A stretch of DNA of 64,000 bases. Origin: Hymenobacter canadensis. Its GTDB lineage: Bacteria > Bacteroidota > Bacteroidia > Cytophagales > Hymenobacteraceae. The stretch spans positions 2,542,001 to 2,606,000 of the forward strand of contig NZ_CP114767.1 in NCBI RefSeq assembly GCF_027359925.1. The letters run 5' to 3'. Below are positions 52,451 to 61,719 of the stretch, piece by piece; positions within the stretch are counted from its first letter, which is position 1, and each line of letters opens with the position of its first letter. Both the position numbers and the translations under genes were made by a program. A model generated the notes under the pieces. It saw only the letters and a list, made by a program, of their open reading frames with translations, did not search any database and had not been told where the DNA came from.

Positions 52451-54994
52451 ATGATTCTTCACGGTTCCACGCCGCCTGCTCAGCACACCATCGGCCACAA
52501 GGCGCGCGGGCTGTTCCGGCTGCAGGCAGCGGGCATGCGCGTGCCGGAGTTTCTGGTGCTGCCCGCCGAAACCTTTGATACGCTGCTGCTGGCCGCGCCG
52601 GATGCGGCGCAGCAGCGGCAGCTGCTGCAGGCGTTCCAGCTGCCCGCCGCCGACCAGCAGGCCATCCGGCAGGTGCTGGCCGGCTGGGGGTTTCCGGCGC
52701 AACCGGTGGTAGTGCGCTCCTCGGTGGCCGATGAGGACGGCGCGGGAGCCTCGTTTGCGGGGCTTATGGATTCGTTTCTGAACCTGACGTCGGAGGCGGC
52801 GGTGTGGGCGGCGGTGGGGCAGTGCGCGGCCAGCGCCTACTCCGAGCGGGCTTTGGCCTACCGCCGCCAGAAGCAGCTACCGCTGGCGGCGCGGCCGGCC
52901 GTCATTATTCAGCGGCAGCTGGCCGCCGAAGTAAGCGGCGTGGTGTTTTCCACGTTTCCGGAGTATCCGCAGGAAATGGCCATGCACGCCGTCTGGGGCT
53001 TTGGTGAGGGTTTGGTGGGCGGGCAGCTGCAGCCCGACGAGTTCTACCTCGACAAGCTTACCGGCACCTTGCGCCACACCCAGCTGGCCGCCAAGGAAAC
53101 CCAGTTTCAGTGCGCTGCCGGCGCTGATGGGCTCCGGCAAACCGCCGTGCCGGCCGGCCAGCAGCATGCCGCCTGCCTCACCGATGCCCAGCTGGCGGCG
53201 CTATATGCTGCCGCCACGCAGCTGGAGCAGCAGTTCGGCCAGCCCCAGGATCTGGAGTTTGTGGTGGAAGCCGGCCAGCCGTGGCTGGTGCAGGCGCGGC
53301 CCATCACCCAGCCCATTCCGGAGGTCGTCGTCTACGATAACTCCAACATTCAGGAAAGCTACTGCGGGGTCACCACGCCGCTCACGTTCAGCTTTGCGCA
53401 GCGCGCCTACGCCACCGTGTACCGCCAGACCATGCACGTGCTGGGGCTGCCGCCGGCCCGCATTCAGGCCCACGAAAGCACCGTCACTCAGCTGCTGGGG
53501 CTGGTGAAGGGGCGCATCTACTACAACATCAACAACTGGTACCGTGGCCTGCAACTACTGCCCTCCTTCCGCCAGAACAAGGCCGACATGGAGCGCATGA
53601 TGGGCCTGGAAGAGCCCGTGGATTTCGTGGTGAGCCAGCGCAAGACGCTGGGCGCCACGCTCCGGCTGCTGCCAGGCCTGGGCCTGAACCTGCTGCGGCT
53701 GCTGCGAGCCTTTGGGCAGCTAAAGAAGCGGGTGCCGGCCTTCCACGCGCACTTTCGGGCGCACTACCAGCGGTTCTACGCCCTGCCGCTGGCCACGCTC
53801 AGCGGCACGGAGCTGCGGCAGCAAAAAGACCTGCTGGATGCGCAGCTGCTGCAGAACTGGACCACGCCCATCATCAACGACTTCTTCGTGATGACCACCA
53901 ACGGCCGCGTGAACCGGGGTTTGCAGCGGGCCGGCATCGCGCAGCCCGACGAGTTTCTGAGCCGCTACCTATCCGGCGACCAGCAGGTGGCCAGCACCCA
54001 GCCCACGCGCCGGCTGCAGGCCCTGGCCCGCGCCGCGTGGCCCCAGGTAGAATTACGCGAGCTAGTGCTGGCCGCCCCGCCCAACCTGCACGCCCAGATG
54101 GCCCGGCTGGCGCCGGATTTTCATCAGGCCGTGGAGGAGTTCATCGGGCAATACGGCGACCGGACGGTGGGCGAGCTGAAGCTGGAAACGGCCACTATGC
54201 GCGTAGAGCCCGCCGTTTTCTACCAGTATCTGCGCAACTTCCTGCTGGCGCCTCCCGCCCCGGAAGCCGAGGCCAACAGCCCCCTGCAGCAGCAGGCCCG
54301 GCAGGAGCTGGCCAGTAAGATGGCAGGCCGCAGCCGCTGGTTTCGGTGGCGGCTGCAGCGCGGCCTCAACCAGCTGCAGCAGGCCATCCGGTACCGCGAG
54401 GCGCTACGGCTGGAGCGCACCCGGCTGTTTGGCATGTACCGGGCGCTCTACCGCGCCATGGGCACCCAGCTCACGGAGCGCGGCCAGCTGGCTTCTCCGG
54501 AAGACGTGTTCTGGCTGACAGAGCCGGAGCTACTGGCCGCCCTGGCCGACAGCACCGCGCCGCTGCTGCCGCTGGTAGCCGAGCGCCGCCGCGAGTTCCG
54601 GCAGTATGCCCAGGAAGACGTGCCGGCCCGCGTGACGGTGCCGGCCCGGCCCGCCGCCGCCCCGCCCCTGCCCGCAGGCGCTATAGCCGGTACCGGCTGC
54701 TACCCCGGCGTGGCCGAGGGCGAGGTAATCGTCATCACCGACCCCGGCGGCGACCTGAACGTGAGCGGCAAAATCGTGTGTGCCCTGCGCACCGACCCCG
54801 GCTGGGCGGCCCTGTTCCCGATGTGCCGGGGCGTCATCATCGAGAAAGGCTCGTCGTTGTCGCACTCCGTGATTCTACTGCGCGAGCTGGGCATCCCCAC
54901 CATCATCAACGTGCCGCACGTTACGCAGCGCCTCCGCACCGGCCAGCACGTGCGCCTCAACGGCGAAACCGGCCGGATTGAGGTGGTGGCCTAA
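52451..54994 (+). CDS. Dikinase-type phosphotransferase (PEP synthase / rifampin phosphotransferase layout)
   Basis: The 847-residue protein has an N-terminal PPDK/PEPS ATP-grasp domain (about 1-290: VVVRSSVADEDGAGASFAG, VIIQRQLAAEVSGVVFS, WGFGEGLVGG). A middle domain of about 450 residues follows, then a C-terminal swivelling phosphohistidine domain (about 750-847: IIEKGSSLSHSVILLRELGIPT). The PEP-binding TIM barrel of true PEP synthase is absent. The order ATP-grasp, substrate domain, His domain is that of rifampin phosphotransferase. It should transfer the beta-phosphate of ATP to an unknown substrate, perhaps a pathway intermediate of this cluster. Confidence 0.85.
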   Translation: MILHGSTPPAQHTIGHKARGLFRLQAAGMRVPEFLVLPAETFDTLLLAAPDAAQQRQLLQAFQLPAADQQAIRQVLAGWGFPAQPVVVRSSVADEDGAGASFAGLMDSFLNLTSEAAVWAAVGQCAASAYSERALAYRRQKQLPLAARPAVIIQRQLAAEVSGVVFSTFPEYPQEMAMHAVWGFGEGLVGGQLQPDEFYLDKLTGTLRHTQLAAKETQFQCAAGADGLRQTAVPAGQQHAACLTDAQLAALYAAATQLEQQFGQPQDLEFVVEAGQPWLVQARPITQPIPEVVVYDNSNIQESYCGVTTPLTFSFAQRAYATVYRQTMHVLGLPPARIQAHESTVTQLLGLVKGRIYYNINNWYRGLQLLPSFRQNKADMERMMGLEEPVDFVVSQRKTLGATLRLLPGLGLNLLRLLRAFGQLKKRVPAFHAHFRAHYQRFYALPLATLSGTELRQQKDLLDAQLLQNWTTPIINDFFVMTTNGRVNRGLQRAGIAQPDEFLSRYLSGDQQVASTQPTRRLQALARAAWPQVELRELVLAAPPNLHAQMARLAPDFHQAVEEFIGQYGDRTVGELKLETATMRVEPAVFYQYLRNFLLAPPAPEAEANSPLQQQARQELASKMAGRSRWFRWRLQRGLNQLQQAIRYREALRLERTRLFGMYRALYRAMGTQLTERGQLASPEDVFWLTEPELLAALADSTAPLLPLVAERRREFRQYAQEDVPARVTVPARPAAAPPLPAGAIAGTGCYPGVAEGEVIVITDPGGDLNVSGKIVCALRTDPGWAALFPMCRGVIIEKGSSLSHSVILLRELGIPTIINVPHVTQRLRTGQHVRLNGETGRIEVVA

Positions 54995-55022
54995 CGCCTA
55001 CTTTACGCTCTATTCCCCTCCT

Positions 55023-56090
55023 ATGAGCCCCATTCACCAGCTACCCTTTGAGGGCACTTTGCCGGATTCGTTCTTTCAGATTGTCGACCCGCTGTACGTG
55101 GCGCTGCCCTACCAGCCCCTGGAAGACGCGGCAGCAGTGCGGCAGCTGTTCCGGCAGGAGCTGGAGCGCAACGACATCGTGCTGTTCACCGACCACGCGC
55201 AGCTGCGGCTGGCGGGCATTTTCCCGGAAAGCGGCCGCACCGCCTATTTCGGGTTCTGGGAAACCGTGGACGACGTGGCCCTGAACGAGGCCGCCTTCGC
55301 GCAGCTGCAGCAGGCGGCGCGGCAGCGCGGCTACACCCACCTGCAGGGCCCGCTCAACTTCAGCACCTACCACCCCTACCGCCTGCGCCTGGGCAGCGCG
55401 CCTTCCTGGCAGCAGTTCGACCGGGAGCCGGTCAACCCCGCCTACTATCCCGGCCTGCTGGAGCAACTGGGCTTTGCGCCCGTACTCACCTTCGAGAGCC
55501 GCCTGATTGCGCCCGCCACGGTGCCGGCCGTGTACCAGGACAAAGCCGCGCTGCTGGCAGCCGTCCGGAGCCTGCCCTACGAGTTTCTGCCGCTCACGCC
55601 GGAGACCTGGCCGGAGCACGAGGCCGCGCTGTTTGAGCTGGTGCACCAGGTATTCAGCGCCAACCCGGCCTACCAGCCCATTCCGGAAAGCCAGTTCCGG
55701 CAGCTCTACAACGCCGGGTATGCCGCCCGGCTGTGCCCCCATACGTCGGTGCTGCTGCGCGAAAAAGCGCACGGCCGCCTGGTGGCGCTCAGTTTGTGCC
55801 ACCCCAACTACGCTCCTTTGCAGCTGGGTTCCGAGCCGCCCGATTTTCAGCGCGACTACCCGCGCCTGCCGCGCAAAACCCTGCTGGCCAAAACCATCGG
55901 CGTGCACCCCGATTTCCGCAACCAGCAACTGATGAGCTACCTAGGCGCCTACGGTATGCTGGCCTTCCGCGAGCTGTATGACGAGGCCATCTTCTGCCTG
56001 ATGCGCTCCGACAACTTCTCCCTGCACTTCACCGACGGCCTACCCGCCGAAACCGCCCATTACGCGCTGTATGAGCTGCCGCTGACGTGA
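55023..56090 (+). CDS. GNAT-like acyltransferase-fold protein
   Basis: The 355-residue protein has the tandem-GNAT appearance of uncharacterised N-acetyltransferase-like proteins. The N-terminal half contains AYFGFWETVDD and LQGPLNFSTYHPYRL; the C-terminal half has an acetyl-CoA-loop-like KTIGVHPDFRNQQLMSYLGAYG. Acyl transfer to an amine is plausible, for example to the amino group added by the BtaA-like enzyme, but this is inference. ATG 55023 is 28 bp after the dikinase stop. Confidence 0.65.
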   Translation: MSPIHQLPFEGTLPDSFFQIVDPLYVALPYQPLEDAAAVRQLFRQELERNDIVLFTDHAQLRLAGIFPESGRTAYFGFWETVDDVALNEAAFAQLQQAARQRGYTHLQGPLNFSTYHPYRLRLGSAPSWQQFDREPVNPAYYPGLLEQLGFAPVLTFESRLIAPATVPAVYQDKAALLAAVRSLPYEFLPLTPETWPEHEAALFELVHQVFSANPAYQPIPESQFRQLYNAGYAARLCPHTSVLLREKAHGRLVALSLCHPNYAPLQLGSEPPDFQRDYPRLPRKTLLAKTIGVHPDFRNQQLMSYLGAYGMLAFRELYDEAIFCLMRSDNFSLHFTDGLPAETAHYALYELPLT

Positions 56091-56112
56091 GCTTGCCCGT
56101 AACGCGGTTCTG

Positions 56113-56192
56113 TCCGACGCAGGAGGAATCTCGCTAGGGGACTGAATAGGGCAACAGAATTACCACTCAGGTGAGATTCCTCCTGCGTCGGA
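56113..56192. repeat. Palindromic element TCCGACGCAGGAGGAATCTC family
   Basis: Perfect 20-bp arms (56113-56132 and 56173-56192) flank 40 bp. It fills the gap between the GNAT-like and exporter genes. Confidence 0.88.
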
Positions 56193-56217
56193 ATGACAGA
56201 TCCTCTATTCCTTCCCT

Positions 56218-58446
56218 ATGCTGTATCTATACAAACTCCGCTACCTGCTCCTGCTGCTGATTGTGGCAGCCTGCGTGGCGCTGTGGCCTGGCGTGAAGGC
56301 CGCCATGGTAGTTGACAACAGCCTTTCGACCTGGTTTCTGTCCGGCGACCCGGCTTTGCGCGAATACCACGCCTTTCAGCGGCGCTTCGGCAACGACGAA
56401 GTGGTGATTCTGACTGTGCAAGATGCGCAGCCGGTACTTTCGCCCACGTATCTGGCCGCCTTCCGGGGCCTCACCCGCGAGCTGGAAGCCCTGCCCGCCG
56501 TGGCGGGCGTGAACGGGCCCGGCAACACCCGGCTGCCCGGCCGGGGCCTGGCCGGCTCCTCGCGGCCGCTGCAGGCGCCCGGCACCACGGCCGCCGAAGT
56601 ACGGCAGGCGCTGCAGCCGCTGCCCACGCTGCGCCAGAGCCTGTTTTCCGACGATTATCGCACAGCGCGCTTTATCATCCGGCTGCGGCAAATGCCCGAT
56701 TTCGATGACCGGCGCGGCGAGATTCTGACGCAAGTGCAGCGGGTGGTAGACCAGCACTTCCGGCCGGAGCAGGCGCACCTGGGCGGCGTTGGCATCGTGT
56801 ACGCGGGCCTCAATGCGCTGTCGCAGCACGATTTCGGGCTGTTTCTGGGGCTGGGCTATCTGCTGATGTTTGGGGTGCTGCTGCTCATCTACCGCAACCT
56901 GCTGCTGCTGGCATACACGCTGGGCATCGTGGGGCTGGCCACCTACGTCACGTTTGGGGTGTACGGGGCGCTGGGCTACCGCGTGAACCTAATGACCGTG
57001 CTGCTGCCCATCGTGCTGATTCTGCTCGGCATCATGGATTCCATGCACGTCATCAACGAGCGCAACCGCCTGCGCACAGATACCAGCCCCGCCCGCCACG
57101 ATGCGCTGCAGGCTTTGCGCAACGTGTTTGCGCCCTGCCTTTTCACCATGCTCACCACCGTGGCCGGGTTTCTGGCACTGCTGTCGTGTCCGATGGCCAT
57201 TCTGCGCAACTTCGGGGTGTTTGCGGCGCTGGGCATTACGCTGTGTCTGGTGTTCACGTTTGTGCTGGGCGTACTGCTGCTGCCGCTGGCCAAAGCCCCG
57301 GCCCGCACCGCCGCCGCCACGCACTCAGCCGCCAACCGCATGGTGGCGTTCTACCAGTATCTGCTGGCCCGGCCGCGCTTTTTCGCCACGCTTTCCGTGC
57401 TGCTCACGCTGGCGCTGGCCGCCGGACTGCCCCGCCTCCGCTCCGACACCTACACGCTCGGCTACCTGCCCGCCACTCACCGCGTCGTCACGGACCACGA
57501 GGCCATTGAAGCCAGCTGGGGCCCCTACATGCCGCTGGAACTGCTGGTGGAGCCCCGCCCCGGCTACACCCTGTCGGACGTAGCCGTGGTGCAGGCCACT
57601 TTCGCCTTCGCCGACTCCGTGCGCCAGCTGCCCGGCGTGGGCCAGGTAACGGGGTTTCACACGCTGTACCAGGCGGGCCTGGAAGCCCAGGCTGTTAGCA
57701 AAGCTAGCCGCCTGCGGGCCAGCCAGGGCGCTTTGCACGCCGTGGAGCGGCAGCTAACGCTGGAGTTTCCGGCGTTGCTGGCGCAGTTCGTGCACACGCC
57801 TTCCGGCACCGGGCGCATCACGATTTCGGGCCGGATGCTGTCGGCGCGGCAGCTTACAGCCAAGGTGGATACACTGCTGCAGATTGCGCAGGCCACGCTG
57901 GGGCTGGTGGCCACGGTGCGGCCCGCCGGTTACCAGCCGCTCTATGCCAATATCGTGGCCTACGTCACCGAGTCGCAGACCAACAGCCTGCTGCTGTCGT
58001 TTCTGCTAGTGTTTGGGCTGACGTGGGCGTTTATCCGCAGCTTCCGGCTGGCGCTGCTCACGGTGGTGCCCAACCTGTTTCCGGTGCTGGTGCTGCTGGG
58101 GGCCATGGGCTGGCTGGGCATCCCGCTCGACACGGCCACGGCCAGCATTGCTTCCATCGTGCTCAGTCTGTGCGTCGATGACACCATTCATTTCGTGTAC
58201 AGCTACCAGCAGCACCGCCGCCACGGCTTCACGCCCGCCCAGGCCCGCCTCACCACCATTGCGCACGTCGGCCCCACCATCGTGCTGACCAGCGTGGTGC
58301 TGTTTCTGGGCTACGCCGTCATGACGCTGGGCTCGCTGAAAACCGTGCAGCTGTTTGGCTCGCTCACGGCCATTGCCGTGGCCGGCGCCTTCTACGGCGA
58401 GCTGGTCATCTTCCCGCTGGTCCTGAAAAAATACGACCCGGAATAA
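56218..58446 (+). CDS. MMPL/RND-family exporter
   Basis: The 742-residue inner-membrane protein has the RND/MMPL plan: a first helix (8-28), a large periplasmic loop (about 30-200), five or six helices (about 205-380), a second periplasmic loop (about 400-590) and a closing helix bundle. LPIVLILLGIMDSMHVINE and SIVLSLCVDDTIHFVYSY are the two conserved helix-4 segments with proton-relay acidic residues. Such proteins flip or export lipids and lipid-linked products. As the last gene of the cluster it probably exports its product. Confidence 0.88.
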   Translation: MLYLYKLRYLLLLLIVAACVALWPGVKAAMVVDNSLSTWFLSGDPALREYHAFQRRFGNDEVVILTVQDAQPVLSPTYLAAFRGLTRELEALPAVAGVNGPGNTRLPGRGLAGSSRPLQAPGTTAAEVRQALQPLPTLRQSLFSDDYRTARFIIRLRQMPDFDDRRGEILTQVQRVVDQHFRPEQAHLGGVGIVYAGLNALSQHDFGLFLGLGYLLMFGVLLLIYRNLLLLAYTLGIVGLATYVTFGVYGALGYRVNLMTVLLPIVLILLGIMDSMHVINERNRLRTDTSPARHDALQALRNVFAPCLFTMLTTVAGFLALLSCPMAILRNFGVFAALGITLCLVFTFVLGVLLLPLAKAPARTAAATHSAANRMVAFYQYLLARPRFFATLSVLLTLALAAGLPRLRSDTYTLGYLPATHRVVTDHEAIEASWGPYMPLELLVEPRPGYTLSDVAVVQATFAFADSVRQLPGVGQVTGFHTLYQAGLEAQAVSKASRLRASQGALHAVERQLTLEFPALLAQFVHTPSGTGRITISGRMLSARQLTAKVDTLLQIAQATLGLVATVRPAGYQPLYANIVAYVTESQTNSLLLSFLLVFGLTWAFIRSFRLALLTVVPNLFPVLVLLGAMGWLGIPLDTATASIASIVLSLCVDDTIHFVYSYQQHRRHGFTPAQARLTTIAHVGPTIVLTSVVLFLGYAVMTLGSLKTVQLFGSLTAIAVAGAFYGELVIFPLVLKKYDPE

Positions 58447-58468
58447 GCACGAGGCTTTTTCCGGGTCG
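58434..58468. terminator. Possible hairpin between exporter and TonB-receptor genes
   Basis: CGACCCGGA pairs with TCCGGGTCG across a 17-nt loop that contains the exporter stop codon. There is no clear T-run after it, so it is a weak candidate for ending either convergent gene. Confidence 0.4.
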
Positions 58469-58512
58469 CGGGATACTCAGGCGCAGAACCTGTCAGGCCT
58501 GCCGGCAGCCGG

Positions 58513-61293
58513 CTAGAGCGTCAGGTTGAGGCGGCCGAAGTAGAAGGCGCCGCTGTAGCCGAACTGGTTGGAGCTGTACAGGAACCGGCCCCGGTTGGTG
58601 GCGTCGAGGGTGGAGTAGGCCAGGCTTTGCGGGTTGTTGTTGGGGTCCTGGTAGAGACGGTCGGGGTACACGTCGAACAGGTTGTTGACGCCCACGCTCA
58701 GGCCCACGTTTTTCAACACCTGGGCGCTGAGCACGAAATCGGTAATCCATTTGGCCGAAAACGTCTGGTCGATGAAGGCGCGGTCGGGGTTGGCGTCCTT
58801 GGTCTGCACCTCACCGAAGCGCACAGTGCGCAGGTTGGCACTGAAGATTTTGTAGCCGTAGTCGGCACTCAGGTTGATTTTGCTGCGCGGCTGGCCGTTT
58901 TCGAGGCGTGCCCGCTGGGCCCGGTCGAAGAGCGTGTTTTGCAGCGTGGGGTTGGCATCGATGAAGCTGGAGCTGTTGAAGCTGCGTACCGTGGTGGCGT
59001 TGAAGTTGGCCGCCGCCGTCAGGGTCAGGCGGCTTTCGGTGCCCAGGGTCAGGCGCTCGTTGGCTACCACGTCGAGGCCGCGGGTGCGGGTGTTCACGGC
59101 GTTGGCGAAGAACTGGATGCCCTGCACCGGCAACGTGCCCAGAATCTGGGCCACGGCCGCGTTGCCGCGGTTGTACTGGCTGCTGAGCACGATTCGGTCC
59201 CGGATGTCAATCTGGTAGGCATCCACGGTGAGCGTGATGGTGCGCAGCACCCGCGCCGTCAGGCCCAGGCTGTAGTTCGTGGATTTCTCCTGCTTCAAAG
59301 AGCCAATCCCGAAGGCACGCGTGAGCGGGCTGTCGTTGTTGGTGGTCAGCACTTCGCGCAGCTCGCCGCTGTTGAACTGGGTGCTGGAGTTGGTGAAGTA
59401 GCGCTGCTGCAGCGAAGGCGCCCGGAAGCCGTTGCTGATGGCGCCGCGCACCGCCACGTCGGGCAAGATGCTATAGCGGGCGGCCAGCTTGCCGCTCACG
59501 TTGCCCCCGAAATCGGAATAGCGCTCGGCGCGGCCGGCCACGCTCACCAGCAGCTTTTCGGTGATGTCGCTTTCCAGGTCGAGGTAGCCGGCCACGTTGG
59601 TGCGCGAACGGTCGGTGGCGTCCTGCGGGCGGTAGCCGGCAAAGCCCTGCGAGCCCGCCGCCGCGTAGGTAGCCGGCGTGTTGCCCGAGGCCGGCGTGAT
59701 GATGCGGCCCTGCTCGTTGATGCCGTTGGCATACGAGCCCAGCTCGCCGGCCTCAATCTGGAAGTTATCCACCCGGAATTCGCCCCCGAAGGCCACATTG
59801 AGGGTGCTCAGCACAGGCATATCCAGAAATTTGCGCGAGAAGCCCAGGTTCACGGTGTTCTGCTGAAACAGCAGCTCGCCGGCGTAAAACTCGGTGGGGC
59901 TGGTACCCAGCGGCAGCGAGGCGTTGAGCGTGTTGCTGATGTCGTAGCGCAGGCTGTTGCGGCCGTAGGTGTTGCTCAGGTCGGCCTGGAAACCCAGCAC
60001 CCGGCCCCGCACGCCCGTAATCAGCGAGGCGTCATCCACGGTGCTGTTGATGAACGGCAGGTAGCCGTTCGGGTAGAGGCCCAGGTCGATTTGGGTGGTT
60101 TGGGTGGGCAGGCGGTAGAGGGCACCGCCGCGGCCGGTGCGGCGCGTGAGGCCGCCAGCCACGTAGGCTTCCAGTTCCTGGGCCGGCAACAAGGTGTAGG
60201 CCGCGTTCAGGAAGCCGCCGTAGGTGCGCGTGTCGGAGGCGCCCACCCGGATGTTGCGGCGGTTGAAGCCGTTCTGGGCCACCAGCGCATCGTCCTGGGC
60301 TTTGAGGGCTAGCTTCTGGTCGTTGGTGAGGCCGCCGGGGTAGTTGCCGGTGTTGGTGCCGCGGTAGATGAGCGGGGCCGTGTCGGTGCCGCTGCGGTCG
60401 AAGTAGCTGCGGTTGCTGAACTGCCCGCTCACGTTCACGAAACCGCGCTTGTTCAGCCCGAAACCGGCGTTGGCGTCGGCCTGAAACAGCTGCCCGTCGC
60501 TCTCGGTGGTCTGGCCGGCGGTGCTGCTCACGTTCACGCCGGTGGTGTCGTCTTTGAGCTGGATGTTGATGACGCCAGCAATGGCGTCGGAGCCGTACTG
60601 GGCCGCCGCGCCGTCGCGCAGCACCTCAATGCGCTTGATGGCGGCCGGCGGAATAACGTTCATATCGGTGCCCACCGAGCCGCGGCCGGGCGTGCCGTTG
60701 ATGTTCACCAGCGCCGAGCTGTGCCGCCGCTTGCCGTTCACAAGCACCAGCACCTGGTCGGGCCCGAGGCCGCGCAGGGAGGCGGGGTCCACGAAGTCGG
60801 TGCCATCGGTGACGGTCTGGCGCGTGCTCTGGAACGAAGGCGCGATATACGTCAGGATCTGCGTGACGTCGGTCTGGGCGTAGGCCTTGATTTCGCGGGC
60901 CGAAATGACGTCCACCGGGGCCGTCGTCAGGATATTAGAGCGACCCTCGGTGGCGCGCGAGCCGGTTACTACCACTTCGTTGAGGGCGGTCTGGTTGTCG
61001 GCGAGGCGCACGTCCACGGAGGTGCGGCCGTTGAGGGCCACCTGCTGCGTGACGGAGCCAATAGCCGACACAACCAGCGTGGCGCCGGGCGGCACGCTCA
61101 GGCGGTAGCGGCCGTCGGCGTCGGTGCTGGTGCCGTTGCTGGTGCCCTGTTCCAGCACGGTCACGCCGGGCTGGCCCTGGCCGGTGCTGCTGGTTACGCG
61201 GCCCGTCACGGGCACGGTTTGAGCAAAGGCGGCGTAACTGGCCACCGACAAAGCCGTGACCAGGCCCAGCCGCGTTGCGGATAGATTATTCAT
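58513..61293 (-). CDS. TonB-dependent receptor
   Basis: The 926-residue outer-membrane receptor has a signal peptide (about 1-25). A carboxypeptidase-regulatory-like domain follows (about 27-110, GVTVLEQGTSNGTSTDADGR), then a plug domain (about 115-235: NEVVVTGSRATEGRS, GLGPDQVLVLVNGKRRHSS, VLRDGAAAQYGSDAIAGV) and a 22-strand-type barrel ending in FGRLNLTL. The VLVNGKRRHSSALVN subtype is common among siderophore or sugar receptors; the ligand is unknown. ATG 61293 is used. Confidence 0.93.
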   Translation of the reverse strand: MNNLSATRLGLVTALSVASYAAFAQTVPVTGRVTSSTGQGQPGVTVLEQGTSNGTSTDADGRYRLSVPPGATLVVSAIGSVTQQVALNGRTSVDVRLADNQTALNEVVVTGSRATEGRSNILTTAPVDVISAREIKAYAQTDVTQILTYIAPSFQSTRQTVTDGTDFVDPASLRGLGPDQVLVLVNGKRRHSSALVNINGTPGRGSVGTDMNVIPPAAIKRIEVLRDGAAAQYGSDAIAGVINIQLKDDTTGVNVSSTAGQTTESDGQLFQADANAGFGLNKRGFVNVSGQFSNRSYFDRSGTDTAPLIYRGTNTGNYPGGLTNDQKLALKAQDDALVAQNGFNRRNIRVGASDTRTYGGFLNAAYTLLPAQELEAYVAGGLTRRTGRGGALYRLPTQTTQIDLGLYPNGYLPFINSTVDDASLITGVRGRVLGFQADLSNTYGRNSLRYDISNTLNASLPLGTSPTEFYAGELLFQQNTVNLGFSRKFLDMPVLSTLNVAFGGEFRVDNFQIEAGELGSYANGINEQGRIITPASGNTPATYAAAGSQGFAGYRPQDATDRSRTNVAGYLDLESDITEKLLVSVAGRAERYSDFGGNVSGKLAARYSILPDVAVRGAISNGFRAPSLQQRYFTNSSTQFNSGELREVLTTNNDSPLTRAFGIGSLKQEKSTNYSLGLTARVLRTITLTVDAYQIDIRDRIVLSSQYNRGNAAVAQILGTLPVQGIQFFANAVNTRTRGLDVVANERLTLGTESRLTLTAAANFNATTVRSFNSSSFIDANPTLQNTLFDRAQRARLENGQPRSKINLSADYGYKIFSANLRTVRFGEVQTKDANPDRAFIDQTFSAKWITDFVLSAQVLKNVGLSVGVNNLFDVYPDRLYQDPNNNPQSLAYSTLDATNRGRFLYSSNQFGYSGAFYFGRLNLTL

Positions 61294-61719
61294 GTCAGAA
61301 AGAAAAAAGGAAAACAAGCCAGGGGCCGGCCGCGCCCTGCGGGGCGGCCGCACCGTTCACACATCCGACGCACCGCCCGCGGCGGGGTCCGTTCAGCACA
61401 ATCCGGAAAAAGAAAGAATATCAGCGCAGCTCTATGTACGCACTACCGCGCAGGCGGTTGACGCGGGCCGGCGCAGCCTCAACAACAGCAACAGCACCCC
61501 GCAACCACACCTGCGGAAGCAGGCCAGCAAATCGGCATCGGGGAGAAAGCGGGCAGGTTGAGCAAGTACATCAGGCAGGCAAACAGAAAATCAGGGTGCC
61601 GGCGCATAACGGCGCGCCAAGGCAACTCCTGCAGTACCGAATACGGCGCGGAATGTTTCGCGGAAGGCAAGAAAACCTTTCGGGCACCCCGCCCGATTCC
61701 GGCCGAAACCGGCCACGGC
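61294..61719. other. 426-bp gap upstream of the TonB-receptor gene
   Basis: No gene, hairpin or clear promoter box is supported here. The minus-strand promoter of the receptor must lie in it. Short frames present have no motif. Confidence 0.4.
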
